The notes: a model not told the origin generated them from the sequence alone. A stretch of 64,000 nt of DNA from JASHPR01 sp963815375 (GCA_963815375.1 CAWFGX010000005.1:558001-622000); one strand, 5' to 3'. Counted from the stretch's first letter, positions 48,779-58,155 are shown. A program made the numbers and translations.

Positions 48779-49724
48779 GGTGCCTGAGCCGCCGTTCGGT
48801 GTGCGCGCGCGGCACGTCGTGCCCGCTGAACGGGTAGACGGCGATGTCCTTGTCCGCGGTGATCTCGTTGTAGGCGGCGAACACCGTGGATGGCGGGCAG
48901 ATGACGTCCATGAGCCCGGCGGACAGCAGGCACGGGGCTGTGATCCGCCGCGCGAGCAGCGCGCAGTCCACGTACCGCAGCGTGTCCAGCGCCTGCGGTA
49001 TCAGGTCGACGTTCTGGCTGAGAAACTCGGGGATCTCCGTGTACGGAGCGTGTGGAGCCACTGTGATGCCGCGCTGGATATCGCACAGGAACGGCACGTC
49101 AGCGTGGCAGAGCGCGACGCCGTCGGCCCGCAGCGCCGCGGTGGCCAGCGCCAGCCCGCCGCCCTGGCTCTGTCCGCTGACCGCGACTTTCCTGCCGCCC
49201 GAGAGTTCCATGGCCGCGTCTACCGCCAGGACAGCATCGGTGAACAGGCGGGTGTAGTAGTACGAAACCGGGTTAAGGATTCCCCGGGTCATGACCTGCG
49301 AGTTCTCGGGCCCGGCAAAGCCGTCTCCGGTGGCTCCGATCGTCCACTTCCCGCCTTGCCCGCGGCTGTCCATGACCAGCACCGCATAGCCGAGCGCGGG
49401 CAGCAGGACGTGCTCGGACGGCGCGCCACGGCCACCGCCGTAGCCAATGAACTCCACGACGACTGGCAAGCCGGCCGCGTCCGGCTTCGGGACTGGCTTG
49501 AGGAACCAGCCTCGGATCCGGTCCCCGCCCGCGCCGGAGAACTCGGTGTCGTACACCTCGATCGGCCCGTAGAGTTCCGGGTCCTGCCTGGTCAGCGTTG
49601 GTGGCTGCGCCAGAGCCCGGGCGTGCGCGATGCGCGCTGCCCACCATTCGTCGAAGCCGACTGGCTCAGCCGTCTGGGTCCGGTGCTCACGTAGCCGCTC
49701 CAGCGGCAGGTCATACCAGGGCAT
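48756..49724 (-). CDS. Acetylxylan esterase/cephalosporin C deacetylase (CE7)
   Basis: A 322-residue cytoplasmic alpha/beta-hydrolase. CE7 hallmarks: DSRGQGGKWTIGATGD (RGQ motif), nucleophile Ser186 in VAVSGQSQGGGLALAT, Asp in SAGLMDVICPPST and His in PFSGHDVPRAH. The N-terminal block LPLERLREHRTQTAEPVGFD and FDEWWAAR is family-like. Removes acetyl groups from xylo-oligosaccharides taken up by the cell. Convergent with the GH10 xylanase gene, forming a small xylan-use locus. Confidence 0.92.
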   Translation of the reverse strand: MPWYDLPLERLREHRTQTAEPVGFDEWWAARIAHARALAQPPTLTRQDPELYGPIEVYDTEFSGAGGDRIRGWFLKPVPKPDAAGLPVVVEFIGYGGGRGAPSEHVLLPALGYAVLVMDSRGQGGKWTIGATGDGFAGPENSQVMTRGILNPVSYYYTRLFTDAVLAVDAAMELSGGRKVAVSGQSQGGGLALATAALRADGVALCHADVPFLCDIQRGITVAPHAPYTEIPEFLSQNVDLIPQALDTLRYVDCALLARRITAPCLLSAGLMDVICPPSTVFAAYNEITADKDIAVYPFSGHDVPRAHTERRLRHLREKFPA

Positions 49725-49783
49725 TATCGGTCGCTCCGAACCATTGGCGTCGATTGAGCCCCGAGCATAGCGAGCGTGCTACC

Positions 49784-50617
49784 TCAGTTGCAGTGCCCCG
49801 GGAGCTGATCGTTGTCACCGGCCTGCCCCGCGTATGCGGCCACTACCAGGTCGTGCAGCGCGCCGAACAGAGGCGGCGCAGCTGCCATGATCATGGGCTT
49901 GCCGGCTGGCTGGCCATGCAGGCCGCCAACCATGGCGCCTGCCTCGCGAGCGATCAGGGCGCCGGCAGCAATGTCCCAGAGCTCAAGCCCGGTCTCGAAG
50001 TAGGCATCCCACCTGCCCGCGGCCATGTAGCACAGGTCCATCGCTGCCGACCCGAACCGGCGGATGTCGCGTACCTGCGGCAGCACCTGAGCCAGCACGG
50101 CACCTTGCAGGCGCCGCTCGTCGGCGTGATAGCCGAACCCTGTGGCTACCAGCGCCTGGCCGAGCGGCACACCCTGGCTGCAGCGCAGCCTGACCGGCTG
50201 GCCGCCCGCTCCCTGCTGGGTAGCACCGCCACCCCGGGTGGCACTGAACAGCTCACCGCGAGCAGGCACGTACACGGCTGCAGCGGCGGCAGCTCCGCTC
50301 ACCACTGCGGCGATGCTCACCGACCAGGCAGGCAGCCCGTAGAGGTAGTTGGTGGTGCCGTCGAGCGGGTCCACGATCCACACCACATCAGCCGGCCCGC
50401 CGGTCGTTCCTCCCTCCTCGGCGAGAATCCGGTCAGCTGGCCGGGAAGCGCTGATGTGGTCCCTGATCAGTGCCTCAGCCGCGTAATCCGCATCTGTCAC
50501 CACGTTCCCGGTGCCCGGCTTCTCCGCGGCGACGGCGGCCTGCTGCTGCAGGTCAACGAGCAGATTCCCCGCCGCCACTGCCGTGTCGCAGGCAAGGAGG
50601 AGCAGATCCTCGGTCAT
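49784..50617 (-). CDS. Inositol monophosphatase family protein
   Basis: A 277-residue enzyme with the lithium-sensitive phosphatase signatures WIVDPLDGTTNYLYGLPAWS and LELWDIAAGALIAREAGA, plus ILAEEGG for the metal-binding Glu. It hydrolyses inositol-phosphate, histidinol-phosphate or a related phosphate ester. Last gene of an operon with an MFS and an aminotransferase, coupled to the MFS by a 4-bp overlap. Confidence 0.9.
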   Translation of the reverse strand: MTEDLLLLACDTAVAAGNLLVDLQQQAAVAAEKPGTGNVVTDADYAAEALIRDHISASRPADRILAEEGGTTGGPADVVWIVDPLDGTTNYLYGLPAWSVSIAAVVSGAAAAAAVYVPARGELFSATRGGGATQQGAGGQPVRLRCSQGVPLGQALVATGFGYHADERRLQGAVLAQVLPQVRDIRRFGSAAMDLCYMAAGRWDAYFETGLELWDIAAGALIAREAGAMVGGLHGQPAGKPMIMAAAPPLFGALHDLVVAAYAGQAGDNDQLPGHCN

Positions 50618-51834
50618 TGCCCGGTCCTCCGGCGCGCCAGCACCGGCCGGCTGTCACGGGCGGTCATGGCCGCTGCCGCGACTCCCAGCAGCAGCAGTGC
50701 CGGGATCACCAGCGCGGCCGTCAGAGACGTGCGGGCGGCTACCAGGCCGATGACCGCCGGGGCGGATAGCTGGCCTCCGTATCCCATCGTCGTGACCCGG
50801 GCCATCATCCGGGCCGGGGCGGCGCCCGGCAATGCGCCGGCAGTGGTGTAGGCGATGGGTACCAGCGGAGCGCACCCGATGCCCAGGATCACGTATCCAG
50901 CGATCGCCACCGGGATGCTGTGCGTTACCAGCGTGAGGATCAGTCCCGCGCCAGCGGCCCCGGCGGCCGCCGGAAGAACCGCCTGGCGCCCAAACCGGCT
51001 GATGAACGAGTCTCCGGCAAGCCGGCCTGCCATCATCCCCCCGTTCGCGCCAGCGGGTGCCAGTGGCGCCACGGCAAGCGACCCGTGCAGTACCGTGCGG
51101 ACGAACACGCTGCCCCAGTTGTCAGCAGCGCCTTCCGCCATCAGCGACACCGCCGCGATGAGACCGGCGCCCAGGAGAGCTGCGCTCAGCCCTGGCCGCA
51201 GCGCGGGTGAGGGTGCCGGAGTGCCACGGTCGGCCTCGGCGCCCGGCAGCCATGGTGTCCCGGCAAGCCCCGCCACGGCCAGGACCGCCGCGGCGATGCC
51301 GAACTGGGCCAGCAGTCCCGCCCCTGCTCGGGCCGCCATCGACCCGCCCAGTGCCCCGGCGAGCGCGCCAGCGGAGAAGGCAGCGTGCAGGCTCGTCATG
51401 ACCGGCCTGCCGTACGCTCGCTCGACGGCGACACCCAGCGTGTTCATGGTTCCGTCGACCCAGCCCGTCGCCGCGCCGACGGCGAACAGCGTGCCCGCCA
51501 GCGCCGTGGCGCTATGCGTGGCGGCGAGCGCCGCCACCGCGGCGGCCAGCACCACGATCGAGCCCCGGCACAGCCGGGCACTGCCCGTCCAGCGCACAAG
51601 CATGGGCATGACCTGCATCGCGGCGAGCAGCCCGGCCGGGCAGCAGAACAGCACCAGGCCGAGCTGCGCACTGCCCAGCCCGGCGGCATGTTCCAGCGTC
51701 GGCAGGCGAGCCGTCCACGTGCCCCACGCCGCACCGCACACGCCGAAGCAGACCGCCGTGCTCATGCGGGCCCGCCGGAGCGGCTCGCTCTGTGCCGGCC
51801 GGGCAGCGTGACGCGCCCGATAAGGGCGCCTCAT
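50614..51834 (-). CDS. MFS transporter
   Basis: A 406-residue membrane protein with about 12 helices: VCFGVCGAAWGTWTARLPTL, LGLVLFCCPAGLLAAMQVMP, LFAVGAATGWVDGTMNTLGV and GYVILGIGCAPLVPIAYTTA. It resembles sugar/YbjJ-like MFS exporters. The start at ATG 51834 is preferred because the aminotransferase gene would end there in an ATGA overlap if one base were restored; ATG 51765 is an alternative. Substrate unknown. Confidence 0.85.
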   Translation of the reverse strand: MRRPYRARHAARPAQSEPLRRARMSTAVCFGVCGAAWGTWTARLPTLEHAAGLGSAQLGLVLFCCPAGLLAAMQVMPMLVRWTGSARLCRGSIVVLAAAVAALAATHSATALAGTLFAVGAATGWVDGTMNTLGVAVERAYGRPVMTSLHAAFSAGALAGALGGSMAARAGAGLLAQFGIAAAVLAVAGLAGTPWLPGAEADRGTPAPSPALRPGLSAALLGAGLIAAVSLMAEGAADNWGSVFVRTVLHGSLAVAPLAPAGANGGMMAGRLAGDSFISRFGRQAVLPAAAGAAGAGLILTLVTHSIPVAIAGYVILGIGCAPLVPIAYTTAGALPGAAPARMMARVTTMGYGGQLSAPAVIGLVAARTSLTAALVIPALLLLGVAAAAMTARDSRPVLARRRTGQ

Positions 51835-53206
51835 CCGCGAATACCTCGTCCAGTACGCCTTCCAGAAGGTCTGCCAGCTCAGCAGACTCGGCCGGTGTGA
51901 TCCCGAGATACGGGGTGATCATCACGTGATCACCCCAGGCGGAGCCGCTAACGATGAGCAGGCCATGACGCATCGCCACATTGCACACCCGTTCCGCCAC
52001 CCGCTGGGTCCGGGGAAACGGCACCCGCGCCGTTGCGTCCTGCCACAGCGGCAGCGCGAGCAGCAGGCCAATACCGCGGGGCTCGCCGACGTGCCGCGGG
52101 AACCGCTCATGCAGCATCTCCAGCAGGCTGCGCAGGTGGTCGCCGGCTTCTTTCGCGTGATCGACCAGGCCCTCGCGCCGGATATGCCGCAGCACGCTCA
52201 GAGCGGCGGTGCATGCGACCGCATGACCGGCGGCCGTGAACCGGACCTGGAGCCGCTCGGGACCGGCGTGGATTACCGAGGCGACCTCATCGGTTGCCAG
52301 GACCATGGACAGCGGGATCACGCCGCCGCATACGCCCTTGCCCGCCGTGACCAGGTCCGGGACCACGCCTGGGCTGTGGTCCAGGCCCCACATCAGCCCA
52401 GTCCGGCCGAACCCGGTCGTCACCTCGTCGACGAGCAGCAGGATGCCGTACCGGGTGCATACCTCCCGCATTGCCTGGTGCCAGGCTGGCGGCGTAACGA
52501 CCGCGCCCCCTGTCGTGGCGTTGTGCGCCTCGATCAGCAGGGCGGCGACCGTCGACGGGTCTGCGTCCTCGACCACTTTCACCAGGGCGGCCCGGGCCGC
52601 TGCCACGTCGGCGCCGTAGGGCGGGAGCGCCGGCGCGCGAAGCACGACCGACGGGCCGGGCTGCCAGGGCGCCAGCCGTGCCAGGTGGCCGCGGTGGCCG
52701 CCCGCAGCGACGGCCCACATCGACCCGCCGTGGAACTCGTGATCCAGGCAGACGATCTTGGTCCGGGCGGGATCGCCCCGCAGCTGGTGATAGCGCAGCG
52801 CGGCCTGCAGCGCGACCTCTACCGCGTCGGTGCCGTTGGCCGCGAAGAACGGGTGTGACAGCTGCCCCCCGGCCGGGGCGATCGAGGCGACTTCTTTGGC
52901 CAGATCGATCATCGGCTTGGTGGCGACGCGCTGCGTGGTGGCATGGGGCACGCGGGCTATCTGCTGGGAGACGTCGCTCGCGATCTGGGTCGGCAGGCTG
53001 TTGCCGAGGGCGGACATGGCCAGCCCGCCAGATGCGTCGAACAGCTGCCGCCCATCGGCCTGGTGCAGGTACGGGCCATCGCCGCCGACCACGACCGGCC
53101 GCGGATCACTGCCGATGTGCCAGTCCAGCATGAGGCCCGGCGGCTCCTCCGCGGCCGAGGACCGCCGCAGGAGGAGCCGCCCTGGCTCTTCATCGAGGTC
53201 ACCCAT
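51512..53206 (-). CDS. Class III (PLP) aminotransferase with a probable 3' frameshift
   Basis: The aminotransferase domain is complete over residues 1-455: FFAANGTDAVEVALQAALRY, CLDHEFHGGSMWAVAAGGHR, ILLLVDEVTTGFGRTGLMWG with the PLP Asp, and the Lys in LVTAGKGVCGGVIPLS. It should end near 51840 (LADLLEGVLDEVFADEA) but the frame runs on 107 codons through the MFS gene to 51512. One extra base upstream would create a TGA overlapping the MFS ATG (ATGA) at 51834. Transfers amino groups to a ketone or aldehyde, perhaps of a cyclitol or sugar; the substrate is not known. Confidence 0.8.
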   Translation of the reverse strand: MGDLDEEPGRLLLRRSSAAEEPPGLMLDWHIGSDPRPVVVGGDGPYLHQADGRQLFDASGGLAMSALGNSLPTQIASDVSQQIARVPHATTQRVATKPMIDLAKEVASIAPAGGQLSHPFFAANGTDAVEVALQAALRYHQLRGDPARTKIVCLDHEFHGGSMWAVAAGGHRGHLARLAPWQPGPSVVLRAPALPPYGADVAAARAALVKVVEDADPSTVAALLIEAHNATTGGAVVTPPAWHQAMREVCTRYGILLLVDEVTTGFGRTGLMWGLDHSPGVVPDLVTAGKGVCGGVIPLSMVLATDEVASVIHAGPERLQVRFTAAGHAVACTAALSVLRHIRREGLVDHAKEAGDHLRSLLEMLHERFPRHVGEPRGIGLLLALPLWQDATARVPFPRTQRVAERVCNVAMRHGLLIVSGSAWGDHVMITPYLGITPAESAELADLLEGVLDEVFADEAPLSGASRCPAGTERAAPAGPHEHGGLLRRVRCGVGHVDGSPADAGTCRRAGQCAARPGAVLLPGRAARRDAGHAHACALDGQCPAVPGLDRGAGRRGGGARRHA

Positions 53207-53464
53207 AACAGTTCTGTCCTCGGGCGCGCTGCGGTCCCGAGGTCCGGCCTGCACCAGGCGTACATTTCAGGCTTCCCCTTGTCATGATAAATGGCTGTCT
53301 TATACCGGGAAGATTAGCCCACGCAACGGTGTCAATGGGCGCGAAACGGCAATAACGCCTGGTCAGGCCACAGCTCATAGCACGCGATTCTTAACCGAGA
53401 TGACCGGCCAGGTTAACGATGCGACCCGATTTATTATCTATTGCCAGCTTTTTGCGGCGCGAGA

Positions 53465-55615
53465 TTACCCGCGTACGTGTGCGAGCGACAGATCACTCAC
53501 GTAACCCGAGCCGTCAGCGTCGATGCCAGCGCTGAACGTCTCGCCGCCGGCGACAAGTCCGCCGACCCGCAGCGGGACCGGGGGAGAGTCGGCCGGCAGG
53601 CGCCCAGGCAAGACGCGCACAGTTCCCGCGGGGACATCGACATCGAGCCCGAGCATGGCCAGGACCAGTGCGCCGGCCGCCGCCGTCGCCCATGCCTGCG
53701 GCCGGCACGACGGCGGGTATGGCGACGGCCACGGGACCTGCTCCCGCGAGTGACCCGAGAACAGCTCCGGAAGCCGCCAGTCGAACGCTGACGCAGCGTC
53801 GAGCAGCCCGTCCGCCAGCGAGGCCGCCGTTGCCAGATGCCCGCTGCGCACAAGGCCCAGGATCGCGATCGCGGTGTCATGACTCCAGACCGATCCGCAG
53901 TGGTAACTCAGCGGGGAGTATCCGCGGTTAGCCGCCGACATCGTGCGCAGCCCGAACCCCGAGTTCATCTCGGCGCAGCTGAGCCGCGCGGCTACCTGGC
54001 CCTCCTCGTCGGCGGTCAGCAGGCCGGTGCCGAGGAGGTGCCCGATGTTGCTGGTCAGCGCATCGACCTTGCGCTTCGCCGCGTCGAGAGCGAGCGCGGG
54101 ATAACGCGCGCCCGCCTCCGTTACCCAGAACGACGCGCGGAACGTGCTCACGAGCCGGGCGCCCCAGTCCCGCCACTGCGCAGCACCCGGTGCGCCAAAT
54201 GCGTCAAGCAACTCGGCGCCCGCGATGGCCGCCTGATGCGCGTATCCCTGCACCTCGCACAGCGTGACCGGTGGCGCGGCCAGCCGACCGTCAGCGAACC
54301 GGATTGCGTCGTGAGAGTCCTTCCAGCCCTGGTTGGCCAGGCCCTTGCCGCTCTCGTCGCGGTACTCGAGCAGTCCATCGCCGTCAGCGTCGCCATAATC
54401 GCGCATCCAGGCCAGCGCGCTGATCAGGCTCGGCAGCAGCGGTCGCACGTCATCGGCTGGCATCCCCCAGCGCCAGGCGTCATGCAGCAGGCAGATCCAC
54501 AGCGGGGTCGCGTCTATCGTGCCGTAGTACAGCGGCGGAAGGGCGTCGGCCAGCGCGGGCGCGCGCCTCGTGGGACGGAGCTCGTGCGGAATCTTCCCCG
54601 GGGCTTCGCCGGTGACCAGGTTGACCCGCTGCCCCTGGTACGCCGCCAGCGCTCGCAGCGTGCCGCGGGCGAGTTCCCAGCCGAACGGCAGCATAAGCCG
54701 CGCGGCCCAGATGCTGTCGCGTCCGAACAACGTCAGGTACCAGGGAGCGCCCGCTCCCAGGAAGATCTCGTCCGGCGCGCGGACCGTAACCATCCGGAGC
54801 GCGACCGCGTCGTCGATGGACCGGGAGAGCAGCCGGGGCAGCCTGGGGTCGGCTGACTCCGCGCCCACCCGTGCCCACAGGCCGCCCGGGCTGGCGAGCG
54901 CGGACTCACCTGGGTGGGAAGCTGCCGGGCCTGGCTCGGCGCTGCGGGCCCTGGGTATGCGGACGCTGCCTGCGGATGCCCCAGACGGGGCCATCACCAG
55001 GGCCGTCTCGTCATGCACGGTCAGCTGCCAGCTGAGCTCGTCCTCACGCCCGGCAGCGAGCGGAACCTGCCATGTCAGCAGCACCTCGCTGTCCTCGCCG
55101 CGCTCCGCCACTGCACCGGGCGCGCTGAGCTGAACCGTCAGCCGCTCGCCCCCCCACTCAAGCCCCGTGCTCGTGACCGCGATCGGCACCAGCGGGCTGG
55201 CCCGGCCGTCCTTGATATCGGTCAGCACGGCAAGGTCAGCGGCTACCCGGAGGGTCACCCGGACGGTCCCGGAGGCGCGCGGGCCGCCGGTCAGGCGGAT
55301 GAGCTCCTGGATGACGCCAGGGCGTACCGTGCGCTGCCGCGTCACCCACATCGCCGGGTCGGCTGAGTCGGCCGCTGTCCGCCGCGGGATGCCCTCGAAC
55401 AGCGCGCTGTCAGCAGCCTGCAGGCCGGAGCTGATCGCCGCGGGCTCAGTACCGTTGACCTCGAGGACAGCCTGGGACAGGACCCTGGAGTGCGCATGGA
55501 GCGCTCCCTGGGCTCCAGAACGGCGCAGCTGGCCGTCCCGTTCGCTGAGCACCATCGTCGGGGCACTCAGCACCGTGATCAGGTTGTGGAGCCACGGCTG
55601 GCCTGCATCCACCAT
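53465..55615 (-). CDS. Glycogen-debranching-type (amylo-alpha-1,6-glucosidase-like) enzyme
   Basis: A 716-residue protein. Residues ~15-240 form the GDE N-terminal beta domain (FEGIPRRTAADSADPAMWVT; RVTLRVAADLAVLTDIKDGR). Residues ~280-700 form the (alpha/alpha)6 barrel: APWYLTLFGRDSIWAARLML, YYGTIDATPLWICLLHDAWR, NQGWKDSHDAIRFADGRL with a possible catalytic Asp, and YHCGSVWSHDTAIAILGLVR. No signal peptide, so it acts on glucans inside the cell. Divergent from the lacI-type gene and probably repressed by it through three operators. Confidence 0.86.
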   Translation of the reverse strand: MVDAGQPWLHNLITVLSAPTMVLSERDGQLRRSGAQGALHAHSRVLSQAVLEVNGTEPAAISSGLQAADSALFEGIPRRTAADSADPAMWVTRQRTVRPGVIQELIRLTGGPRASGTVRVTLRVAADLAVLTDIKDGRASPLVPIAVTSTGLEWGGERLTVQLSAPGAVAERGEDSEVLLTWQVPLAAGREDELSWQLTVHDETALVMAPSGASAGSVRIPRARSAEPGPAASHPGESALASPGGLWARVGAESADPRLPRLLSRSIDDAVALRMVTVRAPDEIFLGAGAPWYLTLFGRDSIWAARLMLPFGWELARGTLRALAAYQGQRVNLVTGEAPGKIPHELRPTRRAPALADALPPLYYGTIDATPLWICLLHDAWRWGMPADDVRPLLPSLISALAWMRDYGDADGDGLLEYRDESGKGLANQGWKDSHDAIRFADGRLAAPPVTLCEVQGYAHQAAIAGAELLDAFGAPGAAQWRDWGARLVSTFRASFWVTEAGARYPALALDAAKRKVDALTSNIGHLLGTGLLTADEEGQVAARLSCAEMNSGFGLRTMSAANRGYSPLSYHCGSVWSHDTAIAILGLVRSGHLATAASLADGLLDAASAFDWRLPELFSGHSREQVPWPSPYPPSCRPQAWATAAAGALVLAMLGLDVDVPAGTVRVLPGRLPADSPPVPLRVGGLVAGGETFSAGIDADGSGYVSDLSLAHVRG

Positions 55616-55685
55616 CGACCCCCTTTGTGGACCTAGCGCTAACTCATCTGTAACAGACCCTTGACACGCAACCTAGGACGGACTC

Positions 55686-55750
55686 ACTATAACGGTGGTT
55701 TGAACGTTCAAGCCCACCTTTGAGTGTTCAACACTGCTTTGAACGCTCAA
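55686..55750. promoter_or_regulatory. Triple LacI operator and divergent promoter
   Basis: Three dyads of the form TTGA-N4-TCAA: TTGAACGTTCAA (55700-55711), TTGAGTGTTCAA (55720-55731), TTGAACGCTCAA (55739-55750), with centres 19-20 bp apart, about two helical turns. ACTATA at 55686-55691 reads TATAGT on the minus strand, a good -10 for the debranching gene. Spacing suggests cooperative binding by the LacI protein encoded at 55806. Confidence 0.78.
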
Positions 55751-55805
55751 GATAACTCTAAAGAGCTATTCGTCCTAAGTCACGCGCTGCGACACGAGGA
55801 TCGTC

Positions 55806-56843
55806 ATGCACAAGCCAGGAGACCGGTGGCGTTCGGCGCGCCCGACGCTGGAGAGCGTCGCGCGCGAAGCCGCTGTCTCGCGGCAGACGGTCTCCAATGT
55901 GCTCAACGCACCGCACCTGGTCAGCGACGAAACCAGACGGCGCGTCGAAGCAGTGATCGCCAGGACCGGCTACCGCCCGGTCAAGGCCGCTCAGACGCTC
56001 CGGACCAGGCGCTCGTTCCTGATAGCCGTCGGCCTTCAGACCACCCCAGCTGAGGACAGAGGGGAGGTGGAGCACGGGTTCCTGCACGCGCTGACTGAAC
56101 GCGCGGGTCTCCGGGGATACCGGATTCTGCTCTACACCGTCGAGAACGACGACGCGGAGATCGGTACCTACGAAAGCCTGCTCGGCGAGTACGACCTCGA
56201 CGGCTTCGTGCTGACCGGCACGCACACCGGGGACAAGCGCACTGCCTGGCTGGATCAGCACAAGATCCCGTTCGTTACGTTCGGGCGTCCCTGGGGCGCG
56301 GCGGCCAGCCACTCGTGGGTGGACGTCGATGGTGCCAGCGGCGTGCGCGCTGCCACCCGCCACCTGATCGGCCTCGGGCATCGGCGGATCGCCTTCCTCG
56401 GCTGGCCGGAAGGCTCGGGAGTCGGAGACGACCGCCGCGCCGGCTGGGAGGCAGCGTGCCATGAAGCGGCGCTGCCCACTGACGGACTTGTCCAGCAAAT
56501 GAGCAACAGCTTCGCCGCGGGCCGGTCGGCGTGCGCCGAGCTGCTGCAGGCGGAGAGCCCTCCGACGGGATTCGTCTGTGTCAGCGACGTGATAGCCCTC
56601 GGCGCCTGGTCCGAACTGACAGCTCGCGGCCTGGAGCCTGGATCGGAGGCGGCTGTCATCGGCTTTGACGACTCTGCTGCGGCTGCCCTCGCCGGGCTCA
56701 GCAGTGTGTCGCAGCCGCTCGCCGACGTGGCAAGCGCCTGCCTCGATTGCCTGCACAAGCTGCAGGAACGGCCCGGCACTGGTGACAGCAGCCCGGACAT
56801 GGTGCTGCTCGAGCCCCGGCTGATACTGCGCAGTTCTGCCTAG
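55806..56843 (+). CDS. LacI-family transcriptional regulator
   Basis: A 345-residue regulator. Helix-turn-helix TLESVAREAAVSRQTVSNVL (residues ~15-35), then the hinge helix PVKAAQTLRTRRSF, and a periplasmic-binding-protein-like effector domain (LYTVENDDAEIGTYESLLGE, DGFVLTGTHTGDKRTAWLDQ, VDVDGASGVRAATRHLIGLG, SDVIALGAWSELTARGLE). Sits between the divergent debranching gene and the downstream ABC operon. Probably releases its operators when a maltose- or glucan-derived sugar binds. Confidence 0.93.
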   Translation: MHKPGDRWRSARPTLESVAREAAVSRQTVSNVLNAPHLVSDETRRRVEAVIARTGYRPVKAAQTLRTRRSFLIAVGLQTTPAEDRGEVEHGFLHALTERAGLRGYRILLYTVENDDAEIGTYESLLGEYDLDGFVLTGTHTGDKRTAWLDQHKIPFVTFGRPWGAAASHSWVDVDGASGVRAATRHLIGLGHRRIAFLGWPEGSGVGDDRRAGWEAACHEAALPTDGLVQQMSNSFAAGRSACAELLQAESPPTGFVCVSDVIALGAWSELTARGLEPGSEAAVIGFDDSAAAALAGLSSVSQPLADVASACLDCLHKLQERPGTGDSSPDMVLLEPRLILRSSA

Positions 56844-56916
56844 CGCAGCGCTTCCGCAGACGGCCACACCCCCGCCCGGCGCTGCCGGGCCCCGAGATGA
56901 CAATCAGGGATTCGAA

Positions 56917-58155
56917 ATGAAACACAGCAGGTCATTCCTTGCTGCCGCTGCCGCTAGCTGCCTGCTCATGCTGGTCTCAGCTTGCGGATCCAGCAGCTCC
57001 ACCCCGGCGGCGTCAAGTGTCAGCAAGACGCCGCTGACGCTGATGTTCGGGTCCAGCGGGCCCGCAGAGACGAGCGCCGTCAACGCCGCAGCGGCCGCCT
57101 TCACCAAGCAGAGCGGCATCAAAGTCAAGGTCATCGCGGCCTCGAACCTGACCCAGCAACTGGCGCAGGGCTTCGCGGCCGGGCACCCGCCGGACGTCTT
57201 CTATCTCGACCCGGGCAGCTTCCAGAACTACGCCAAGGACAACGCGCTCTACCCGTACGCCCAGAGCCTGCCGAACGCCAGCGACTTCTATCCCGCCCTC
57301 CGGGCCGCGTTCACGTACAAGGGCCAGTTCATCTGCGCCCCGAAGGACGCCAGCACGCTCGCGCTGTACATCAACACCACCGACTGGAGCCAGGCCGGCC
57401 TGACCAGCGCGGACATTCCCACAAACTGGACCCAGCTAGACGCCGTGGCCAAGAAGCTGACCACGGCCGGCCGGGTCGGGCTTGTGCTGGACGACAGTCA
57501 CTCCGAGCTCGATGAATTCCTTTATCAGAACGGGGGCACAGTGGTCGGCGCGAACGGCAAGGTCGACCTCGACAGCTCCCAGAACGTCGCTGCTCTCACA
57601 TTCCTGAAGCAGATGCTGAGCCAGGGCGTCCTCAAGTTCCCGTCGGCCCTGTCATCAGGCTGGAGCGGGCAGGCCTTTGGCGAGAACAAGGCAGCCATGA
57701 ACATCGTCGGCAACTGGATGGTCGGCTCCCTCCAGTCCGACTACCCGGGCATCAAGTACCAGGTAGCGACGATTCCCGCCGGGCCGGCCGGCACCGCTGG
57801 AACGGTGTCCTTCACCAACTGCTGGGGCATACCCCGATCGTCGGCAAACATCGGCGGCGCTGTGGACTTCGTGAAGTTCCTGACGACAGCGAAGCAGCAG
57901 ATGGCGTTCTCGAAGGCCTTCGGTGTCATCCCGTCACTGAAGACACTGCAGGGCCAGTGGCAGTCGACGTTCCCGAACCTGGCCGTGCACACCAAGGAAC
58001 TGTCGTACGCGCACCCCGACATCGCGCTGCCAAACGACACTCAGGCCCTGGCCGCGTTCGACTCGGCGCTGGCCCAGCTCGCGACCGGCGACCCGGCCAC
58101 CATCTTGCAGAGCGCGCAGACCAACCTCGCGCCGCTAGCGAGCGCGACGGGATGA
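56917..58155 (+). CDS. Sugar-binding lipoprotein of an ABC importer (MalE-like)
   Basis: A 412-residue extracellular solute-binding protein family 1. Signal peptide with lipobox LVSAC (AAASCLLMLVSACGSSSS). Body: LMFGSSGPAETSAVNAAAAA, ASNLTQQLAQGFAAGHPPDV, LYINTTDWSQAGLTSADIPT and GWSGQAFGENKAAMNIVGNW. Lies 73 bp after the LacI gene and 4 bp before the first permease gene, forming MalEFG order. Confidence 0.92.
   Translation: MKHSRSFLAAAAASCLLMLVSACGSSSSTPAASSVSKTPLTLMFGSSGPAETSAVNAAAAAFTKQSGIKVKVIAASNLTQQLAQGFAAGHPPDVFYLDPGSFQNYAKDNALYPYAQSLPNASDFYPALRAAFTYKGQFICAPKDASTLALYINTTDWSQAGLTSADIPTNWTQLDAVAKKLTTAGRVGLVLDDSHSELDEFLYQNGGTVVGANGKVDLDSSQNVAALTFLKQMLSQGVLKFPSALSSGWSGQAFGENKAAMNIVGNWMVGSLQSDYPGIKYQVATIPAGPAGTAGTVSFTNCWGIPRSSANIGGAVDFVKFLTTAKQQMAFSKAFGVIPSLKTLQGQWQSTFPNLAVHTKELSYAHPDIALPNDTQALAAFDSALAQLATGDPATILQSAQTNLAPLASATG

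Noticed and set aside
53255..53464. Short peptide ORF (23 codons at 53284) as a RiPP precursor beside the aminotransferase
   Set aside because: It has no RBS, no typical leader and no maturation enzymes nearby; the AT-rich stretch is better read as a promoter region.
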